From positions 118,031,715 to 118,095,714 of the forward strand of contig OY986437.1 of NCBI GenBank assembly GCA_963920525.1: a DNA stretch of 64,000 bases. The letters run 5' to 3'. This document shows, one piece after another, positions 56,701-64,000 of this stretch (positions are counted from its first letter, which is position 1; every line of letters starts with the position of its first letter). The notes under the pieces are model-generated. The model searched no databases, was not told the origin of the DNA, and worked only from the letters and a program-made list of their open reading frames with translations. This DNA comes from Dichetophora obliterata. Lineage: Eukaryota; Arthropoda; Insecta; Diptera; Sciomyzidae. Position numbers and translations under genes: made by a program.

Positions 56701-57225
56701 ATTTGGACATAAAATATGATTGCAACAAAATATTAGATCGGATAACACGATGCTACAGTGAAAGTGTACTTTTGAAGTGACATAGCACAGGTTGTAGATC
56801 CGGTCGAGTATAACATGACACCATACTTAAAATTGTTAATGCACCCCCAAAATTGAATTTTACAGCTAAAAAACCGATTTTTCGTTGACGCATTAAAAAA
56901 TCATCAACTCATCAATTTTTCAACTGATATATTAAGAACGTTTCAATTTTGAAACGTAAATTTTATATTATTTTCCTATTCGGAAACAACCTTTTAAACA
57001 CCCCAAGATTATTACTTTTTCATTGAACTGATCTTTATATGAATAAAGCCATATTTCAAAGTTTTCCCATTTATTTTTTTATCGTAAAAAGTTTTTCCGA
57101 CTTTTATCGATATAAGGGTAGTTTCCAAAAAAAATTATAATTGTAAAATTTGTCCTAGGCAGAAAATTTGTTTCAATTTGAAATGATACAAAATAATATT
57201 TTTAGTTACATATATATAAGTATAT
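53750..57225. other. AT-rich DNA without recognised gene
   Basis: A weak direct repetition about 124 bp apart (TTCTTCTTATCAAAT near 54525 and 54650). A CCTGACGAAGGCC-like word on the minus strand near 55325. No gene supported. Confidence 0.5.
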
Positions 57226-57229
57226 ATTT

Positions 57230-57716
57230 TTAATAAAAATACATACTTATATTTTGACAATACTCAGAAATGCTTACTGGACCTTTTCCATTTGTAGGAA
57301 ACATCGCCAGTTTCACTTTGAAGCGACCAGCAGTAATCAGCGTCATTCTGATTTGGCTTTTCCCCTGAAAAAGATTTTCAAGTGATAGCATCTCTTGATG
57401 AAATCGTTCGCCTTGTTTATCGCTCAATTTGCCAAGATTCTCTGGGAAAAATTTCAAATGAGAAAGCAGAAAATTTATTTTAATGGATATTCTGCGTCCC
57501 ATTCAAGAAGGCATTCAAGAATTCGTTTACAATGTCAACGTATTCCGTACTTCTTTTGTTCCCAAAAAAATTTTCAAATACAAAAATAGATAAAGATGGC
57601 GCTGAAGTTGGTGTGCTTAAAAAATGGTGAAAATCAGGCCACATCATAGCTCGGCTCCAGATAGTCTGAAAAGAAATGAAAATGCATTCGAAAGTAGACC
57701 CTTGAATACACATCAT
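57230..57716 (-). pseudogene. transposon-derived protein fragment
   Basis: Two frames join. 57716-57490 ends FFGNKRSTEYVDIVNEFLNA; 57502-57230 reads ISIKINFLLSHLKFFPENLG, then DKQGERFHQEM. The series FLGN...Y..LV, MSLK.HFL.SHLDFFPENLG and EQGERFHQDI is that of an uncharacterised protein very common in arthropod mobile elements (from memory). The join needs a frameshift near 57495. No TIRs were recognised around it and no catalytic domain can be named. It is a different family from the protein at 27.9-29.4 kb as far as I can tell. Confidence 0.65.
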
Positions 57717-58189
57717 TTACCAAAATGAAATGGAAATATGGAATATTATGAAGCGTGGAAAAAAATTGAAAAACTTACGTTATTTTTGACCATATTTGTA
57801 AATGACGTGTAGAATAACATTATAAATAATTGAAATAAATATTAAAATCAGTCAATTAGTTTGCTTGCAGTAGTGTGGCGCGTTTTGAAAAAGTATCATT
57901 CGAGAAAAACGCGTTTAAAGTTACTCTGATTAGTTAAAGCAACTCTTGCGCACAGGGTTTTAAGCGCTGTATAAGCGGGATTGATTTGCACTATTTGCAA
58001 ATTGCACTAAACAGCAATAATCAGTTAAAAAAAATTAAATTTTCAAAAAATTGTTTGCCTTAAGCTTCCCTCAATTTAAAATTATTTAAAAATCACTTGA
58101 TGTTAAATCTCACTCATATATTATGTAGTTATTATTTGCTTTAAATATAGAACATCTGATAAAATTTGAAGACTTCGATTTTCATATCT

Positions 58190-59045
58190 TATTTTTTGTT
58201 TGTTTATTTGTATTTATTTAGTCTATGAACAAAATTCTTTCAGACTAGAAATTACAAAAATTGTTTACATACTAAGTTTCAAATGAATTACAAGAATAAT
58301 TAGAAAATACAATACAACAATGTTTTCATAGAATTTTTGGACATTGAAAAATCTAGGTTACAAATTTGGTAAATATCATTAAACAATTTTAAATTCCTAT
58401 AAATTGGTGCATTAGCTGCATAATTAGTGCAAACAGTATTTAAATGAAAAGGACCATAATTTCGTAGTGCTCTTGGAGGTACATTGAACTGAATCATACA
58501 GAGAAGATCAGGACAGTTAATTGCACCAGACACAATGTCAAATAGGAAGAGTAAAGATAAAATTTGTCTTCTGACTTCTAAAGTCTTTAAACCAATTAAA
58601 AGGCAACGGGCATTATATGGCAAAGGAGCAAATTCGAGATAACAAGTGCGTAAAGCGAATCTGGTAAAAGTTCTCTGAACCCTTTCCAGCTGAACTTTGT
58701 GCAATTCAAAAGATGGATTCCAAATTACTGAGGCATATTCAAGTCTTGATCGAACAAGACTAATAAATAAAGCCTTAAATGTATACGGATCTCTAAAAGC
58801 TGAACTATTACGCCTTATGAAAGCCAGCATTGCATACGCCTTAGGTATAATATAATCTAAATGCACACGAAACGTAAACTTCAAATCAAAAACTATTCCA
58901 AGGTCTTTATACTGACAGACAGATGATAGAGCAAAATTTGATATAAAATAGGACGAAGAAAAATAACATATGGTCTTGGAAAAGGACATAAAAACACATT
59001 TGTGTAAATTAAGGTGTAACTTATTAAGAACACACCAGTTGTACA
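58190..59045 (-). pseudogene. LINE ORF2 C-terminal fragment, second copy of the 33-kb family
   Basis: A long open frame (from about 59045 to 58300) aligns with the end of the 32.9-34.8 kb ORF: KDLGIVFDLKFTFRVHLDYI, IPKAYAMLAFIRRNS, LVRSRLEYASVIWNP and LERVQRTFTRFALR match by eye with many identities. This copy has no stop where the other has TAA after LERV. It is 5'-truncated within the segment after the RT catalytic motif; the first about 15 residues of the longest ORF (MSGTGQRGQPTT) come from flanking DNA. The 3' end is A-rich near 58190. The ORF is open but lacks the catalytic domain. Confidence 0.85.
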
Positions 59046-59464
59046 GTAGTAGTTGTACAGTTGTAGGTTGACCCCGTTGACCAGTTCCGCTCATTGTACT
59101 AACTAGAAACTTTGTCTAAAATCAAAATCGAGCTTCCCGTTTTTAACGAGAACCTTTAGTATTTTATATTTTTTTAATATATGCTAAAATTTTATTGAAT
59201 CTTCTAAGAATTCGTTCATTCCTATCGTTCATTCTCGTTAGTTAACCAAAGCTATTAGACTTCTGCGATTGTATGTAACTACAAATTCACTATCCGAAAA
59301 TTTTATAACTTTAGCAACGCTTGTTATGAAAGTTTTCGTACCTAGTAGGGAAGTCAATTCCGGGATCTCGGAAGATTTAAGCCTCTTTAAGTCCTGGGAT
59401 TTAAAAATAAAAAAATTTATATTACAAATATTTATGTAAATGCAACCATTTATATATAAGTTGA

Positions 59465-59815
59465 TATGAATATAGAATTAGAAAAACCTTTTATTGAGGC
59501 TGAAAAAGATTGTTAGGACGATGAGTGTGAATCACTGGAGCAAAGAATTGGCAAAGTTTTAGAAGAATTTACAACATCAGGAAGTCAGCTATATATTTTA
59601 AAATTCTCAGATATTCTGACATAGGAAAAAATTTTGTTTTATGGTGAAGGCAACCGTGATCGAAACTTACAAATTGCGATTATCGTACAACTATTTCTTC
59701 AGCTAGCATAGAACCAGAACGGTGTTTCTAATCAGCGGGTTTTATTTGTAATAATATCCGAACAAAACTCTCTAATGAAAAATAAGTTGATCAGCTTAAT
59801 GTATTACTTTAAAAA
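59465..59815 (+). pseudogene. hAT transposase C-terminal remnant
   Basis: Plus strand reads ASIEPERCF, a stop, SAGFICNNIRTKLSNEK, a stop, VDQLNVLL. This is the hAT C-terminal dimerisation signature (S..SER.FS.AG.I...R..L....V..L..L). Upstream codons (FIEAEKDC, ESLEQRIGKVLEEF) are probably from the same protein, with stops between. No BED finger or catalytic part remains. Confidence 0.75.
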
Positions 59816-59872
59816 TAATTAAAACAAAAAATTTTATTTTGAAAAGTCTTTTCCAACCTTAGTTTGCCTTAC

Positions 59873-59900
59873 AAAAAAAAAAAAAAAAAAAAAAAAAAAA
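59873..59900 (+). repeat. poly-A tract (28 A)
   Basis: Uninterrupted run of 28 A inside the hAT remnant; could mark a retroposed insertion or polymerase slippage. Confidence 0.9.
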
Positions 59901-60984
59901 GACGGTGTCTTAGAAAAAATGTTTAATATTTATATATTTATACCTTAAACTATTCTGTATTTTATTTTATTTGTATTTTTTTATTCTTTAAATTAATACA
60001 ATTTGCAATTTATTTATATTATTTAAGTTTTTTGTGCTTATTAACAATAAGGTCGGGAACCTCCCACTATGGCTTTTCGTTACTTTGCAAATGAATTAAC
60101 TATCTAATTTGATATATTTTATTAATATACGGCATAAAAAAGTTTAACGTGCAATTTGAGCTTCTTCCATTTTTGCAACTGGAAAATAACTGGCAACCGA
60201 TCAATTGTTTATGGAACTTTAAAAACCACGTTCGTTAAACATGTCATTGGGCTACTTAAAATGACTACACTTTTTAGAGATTCCATGTAAAACACCAACA
60301 AATATAAAAACCGCTCGGTAAAGTGTTGTATTAGTGTACACGAGGTTTTCTAACTACACTGAAAATAACGCAATTGTGAATACCCTTAATGTGTTTTGTT
60401 TTTTGTTACTTTATAAAGGAATTAATTTAAATATTTTAGTTTCAAATAATAAATAATAAAAAATTGTATTGAAAACGTTTTGAATTATTTATTTAATAAA
60501 ATTTTCAATCCCGAACTAATCCCAGGAGCACGGGATTGAGATTTCTCGGTCGATAATCCCGGGATCGAGAAAAGCTTCCGGGATTGGACTTCCTAGTAGC
60601 TATGTATTTTAATGTAAAGTATTACAACTCGGTTTAAACATTGGTTTGTTTTCATTTTTATTAGCTGACAGGAAAATAGAACTTAACATTAAAAGCATTC
60701 TAATTTTTGGATGATTTTGAATATATTTTCTTATATGTTTTTATTTCTTATCTTAATTTTAGCATATTTTAAAAATATAATATACGAAAAATTTCTCTTT
60801 AAAACGGGAAGCACAATTCTGAGCTTAGACAAATGGTTTCTTGGCCAAACATTCTTAGAATTCGTCGTAGTTTACGATTGTAACAATCGCTTGGTGAATT
60901 TTTCTTAATCCATACCAATTGACCCACTCTAGTGGTCATAACTTATTACTTGGGCTAGGAATCTTACGCACTAAAAAATCGAAA

Positions 60985-61345
60985 ATATGCAATTAAAAAA
61001 AATTTTCTAATATTATTATCAGTTCAAAAATAAATGTATGTAATTAAACGAAAAAAATAATTCATTTTAAAATACATATTAAATTAATTTTTCAAACACA
61101 ACAAAAATGTGAAATGAACATAAATGTAATAATTCGATATTATTTTTTCCCAAAATATGTCGCACTAAATTTAAATGAATGCAAATTAATTAAATTAAAA
61201 AAAAGCAAAAATATGCAAAAATATGCAAAAACCACATGAGTTTATTGTTAAATATACAACAAAATGCGCAATTAATTGCAAAAATAGGCATTTTTAGTAA
61301 AATATGCAAAACATGAATTTATTGCAAAATGTGCAAAAATATGCA
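60985..61345. repeat. degenerate AAAATATGCA repeats
   Basis: AAAATATGCA or AAAATGTGCA recurs about ten times (densest 61200-61345). It resembles subterminal repeats of a DNA element; no ends defined. Confidence 0.55.
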
Positions 61346-61349
61346 TTAA

Positions 61350-63120
61350 CGATTGAATGCTATTTTTAAGCAAATGTCATCAAGTAAGTTAAATTCTTTT
61401 AAACAAAAATTTTACAGAGTAGTAAGCCTTTATGAAATTTGAAAGAAGCATTCAAATTTATGATAGTACATTACTCAAAAAGTAATCTTCAAATTGTGAA
61501 AAAAGTTATGCAGTCATGTTTCTTCGGAATTGTATATGTCAAGATAAAACAAAAAAAAAATCATTACAACATTACAAAAAAAAAAACACTAAGCACAAAA
61601 TCAAACAACCGATGACAAAACTAAAAATTTTCATCGCAATACTTAGTGCTTTGATGGTATTTGTTGAGTTTTGGGATGCATAGGTGTGAAAAAAGCTGAC
61701 ATTTAAAAAGAAAATTATTCGTATATAAAATTACTTTAAAGAATGCAAATTTCAATGCAAAAAAAGAAACACTGTGCATCTGGGTTTGACCAGCCATTCG
61801 ACAGTCGCTATTGCAAAGAATAATTTTGCAGTTAATTACATACATATCGACAATCATTCCTGCAACAGTTGTAGCTCCAATCTAAAGATATATACAATGC
61901 TGAAATTATGAAATCATTCTCTAAATCGAAAACAATTGCAATCTTATCTGTAAGAAGTTTATCTGTAAGAAGTAACCCCAATAATGGAGAATAGTTTGTT
62001 GCTTAAAACCTAACAAAATATCAAATGCTAAACAAAAATCTTACTTAAATATGACACTCACGAAACAAACTTGTTTTATTATTGTCAAATTTGTGTTTAA
62101 CAAACACTTGCGTTTGTTTTAAAGTATGACTGGTACGAAAACAAAAATACAGTATGACCTGTCATTTAACGTGAAAAAACGTATCTCATGTCACTTATAT
62201 GACATCCCATAACAATAAGCTCTGAATACGTATAAAATTCCAACTACCAAAGTTACAGAACTGCGTGCCAAAAAATTAAACAAAAACATTTAAATATTTT
62301 ATTTTCTTCCAAATGTGATTGAAAAATATTGGCACACGAGTAGATGAGTAAAATAACTTATCGTTCGCTTGATTTTACCTTTGTTATTTTATAGCTGGTA
62401 ACATTCGAGAATAAACTTGTCATGAATTTTCTTTGCAATTGGAGGTATTGTTATTGTAACAGACATACAGTTCTCAAAAAGTTTTGTTCTGTCTCTTCTA
62501 TTTCAAATTACCTTTCTTGGTTACACATGAAAGATCTCAATAAAACAATGTTTATTGTTGCGAATCGACATTTTCACATTGTATATTTAACAGCAACGAA
62601 GTTCGAGATATTCGATAACTTTGTGCCGCTTGAGAGCACAAATTAAATATTTTTAATTTTAAATATTCATTCGCTTAATATCTTAGAGCTTTGGCTTCTT
62701 ATTGATATAAGGCGAAAAATTGAGTGCATATTTTCGGCTCATTACCCATGTTGCCATTTAAGATTTAAATATTTTATATGACAGCAATTATTCTTTATAA
62801 TTAACAAGGACTAATAAATGTCATATAAGGGTCTTTCTTTTATGAATCGTACGAATTTTGCAAAAAATAAAATTCGGAATTTGAAAAGACGAAAGTTTGT
62901 TCGGTCAAAAAAAGGTCTACATTCAAGAATTTTTTTATAACATATTTTTTTTATAGATCTATTTTGAGAATAAGTATATTTTAATTCATTATTTAGAGAA
63001 TATTACAAAAATGCTGGTAAAAAATGTTAAGAAATAACGGTGTTATTGGAGTTTTCCGCTGGTGCATCGAAAATTTTTTTTTTGCGGTGACCGCGATTCC
63101 TCAGCACTGGATTATCTGAA
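61350..63120. other. AT-rich DNA without recognised gene
   Basis: ORFs at 61621-61857 (minus) and 62422-62646 (plus) have no motif. Nothing supported. Confidence 0.5.
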
Positions 63121-63125
63121 ATCAA

Positions 63126-63918
63126 CACGGAGAAAACTGTTTGCTATATTTGTATTGTGGTTAAGCAAAACTTGCGTTTGGTTCTCAGCCACTTCAAAAT
63201 TTTGCTAGATTTCAGCAAAACCTCATCAAAATTTGCTATTCCAGTTTATAAAAACTAAGCAAAATTTTGATTAAATAATTCAAGCAAAATTTTGCTAAGT
63301 TATTATAAGCTGCAAAAGCAAATTTCTACTTAATTCAAGCAAATGTTTGCTAAGTTATTATAAATTGGAATAGCAAATTTTGATTAGTTCTGGCTGAAAT
63401 CTAGAATATTTTGAGGTGAAATAATTATTAACATTAAATTAAATTGAAAAATTACCACCATCTGGAGATTTGAACCTCGGCCGCGTGAGTGTAAGTGCAT
63501 GGGCTTATCCATTCGACCATCGCAGTTGTTAACCAATCGTCACCTAATTTTCTTTATTAAGAATAAACTTGTGCTCGTGTGTTTAGAAGAAATTTGCTTG
63601 AATTGAGTAAAAATTTGCTATTTGAATTTATAATAAATTAGCAAATAATTGCTTTAATTAAGTAAAAATTTGCTATTAGAATTTTTATATCTAAGCAAAT
63701 ATTTGCTTGAATTAAGCAGAAATTTGCTTTTACCTTTTATTATAACTTAGCAAAATTTTGCTTGAATTTAATCAACATTTTGCTTTTTCCTAAATACATG
63801 AGGAGTGATTTCAATTTAGCAATCTTTTTCTATAATCACACTTTGATTGAGCAAAGTTTTGCCTATTTGCTTTTAAACAAAACATTTGCTTGATTCAAGA
63901 AAATTAATTTTCTCCGTG
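63126..63918. mobile_element. CACGG-ended MITE, third (different family, tRNA-like core)
   Basis: Ends CACGGAGAAAAC and TTTTCTCCGTG are inverted, flanked by AA on both sides. The interior is filled with AGCAAAATTTTGCT-type palindromic words (more than ten) on both sides of a central tRNA-like module. 793 bp, no ORF. It shares the CACGG tip and overall plan, but not sequence, with the elements at 9810 and 20784. Confidence 0.78.
63458..63525 (-). other. tRNA-like module (pol III A and B boxes)
   Basis: Minus strand: A box TGGTCGAATGGA (63508-63519) and B box GGTTCAAATCT (63466-63476) with a GAGG/CTCC-type T stem. The acceptor stem is not convincing, so it is not a true tRNA gene. Confidence 0.65.
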
Positions 63919-64000
63919 AAAAAACAAATTGTTTTGATTAGTTAGTTTTTTTTCTCTCTCAACTCACGTCAAGTTTTTTTATATTATCAATTTTAAAATT

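Larger units (their letters stand above)
59346..60595 (+). mobile_element. hAT transposon remnant with TIRs and target duplication
   Basis: Ends TAGGGAAGTCAATTCCGGGA and inverted TAGGAAGTCCAATCCCGGAA. Flanking 8-mers GTACCTAG (59338-59345) and GTAGCTAT (60596-60603) match at 6 of 8. CCCGGGAT/ATCCCGGG words repeat near the ends. About 1250 bp, with a decayed transposase piece (59465-59815) and a 28-A run (59873-59900). Confidence 0.82.

Noticed and set aside
62422..62646. 74-codon ORF
   Set aside because: No motif; AT-rich chance ORF is likely.
1..64000. CRISPR arrays, bacterial operons, rRNA
   Set aside because: No regularly spaced repeats, ribosome-binding sites or rRNA motifs; the sequence is eukaryotic.

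Overview
The window looks like AT-rich nuclear DNA from a higher fly, most likely a tephritid fruit fly. The reasons are composition, poly-A/T and (TAA)n tracts, spliced genes, and a typical fly transposon set: BEL/Pao, several non-LTR families, mariner, Tc1, hAT, a TTAA-type element and many MITEs. The tail of the tRNA-derived SINE at 34.8 and 52.8 kb resembles one I associate with tephritids; that is recollection, not a search. I see no intact host gene. The best host-gene signals are one 53-nt internal exon candidate (36453-36505) and a GC-richer block at 37.1-37.65 kb. The window reads as intergenic DNA or a very large intron filled with decayed, nested mobile elements.

Layout. 0-2.3 kb: inverted BEL/Pao gag-pol remnant running off the left edge. 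6.1-9.6 kb: hAT-like repeat array, LINE tail, an almost perfect snapback (8680-8865) and a fold-back element carrying hammerhead-ribozyme-like cores. 9.8-11.0 kb: a CACGG-ended MITE with a tRNA-like core, itself split by a TTAA-flanked MITE. 11.4-19.2 kb: further MITEs and dispersed repeats. 19.45-22.4 kb: one LINE pseudogene interrupted three times (tandem-repeat DNA, a second CACGG/tRNA-like MITE, a deleted Tc1 element). 24.2-26.7 kb: two MITEs, one hAT-type with an 8-bp target duplication. 27.2-31.4 kb: a long-TIR DNA transposon with decayed spliced exons, hosting an almost intact mariner (one stop codon). 31.5-35.1 kb: MITEs, a LINE pseudogene and a SINE.

36-40 kb: exon candidate, GC-richer block, MITEs and a hairpin. 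40.4-42.5 kb: 5' half of another LINE (ORF1 plus endonuclease, no RT). 42.8-44.5 kb: MITEs. 48.1-49.6 kb: a degenerate TIR element. 50.0-53.75 kb: GC-rich hairpin, palindrome cluster, second hairpin, SINE and a GGTAC cluster. 57.2-60.6 kb: transposon-protein fragment, second copy of the 33-kb LINE, and a hAT pseudo-element with TIRs and target duplication. 63.1-63.9 kb: a third CACGG-ended MITE with a tRNA-like core.

The most interesting signals are recurrent architectures rather than genes: three CACGG-TIR MITEs that each carry a pol III A/B-box tRNA-like module, and a repeat family whose copies keep the hammerhead core. All matches were read by eye; no alignment, folding or database search was run.
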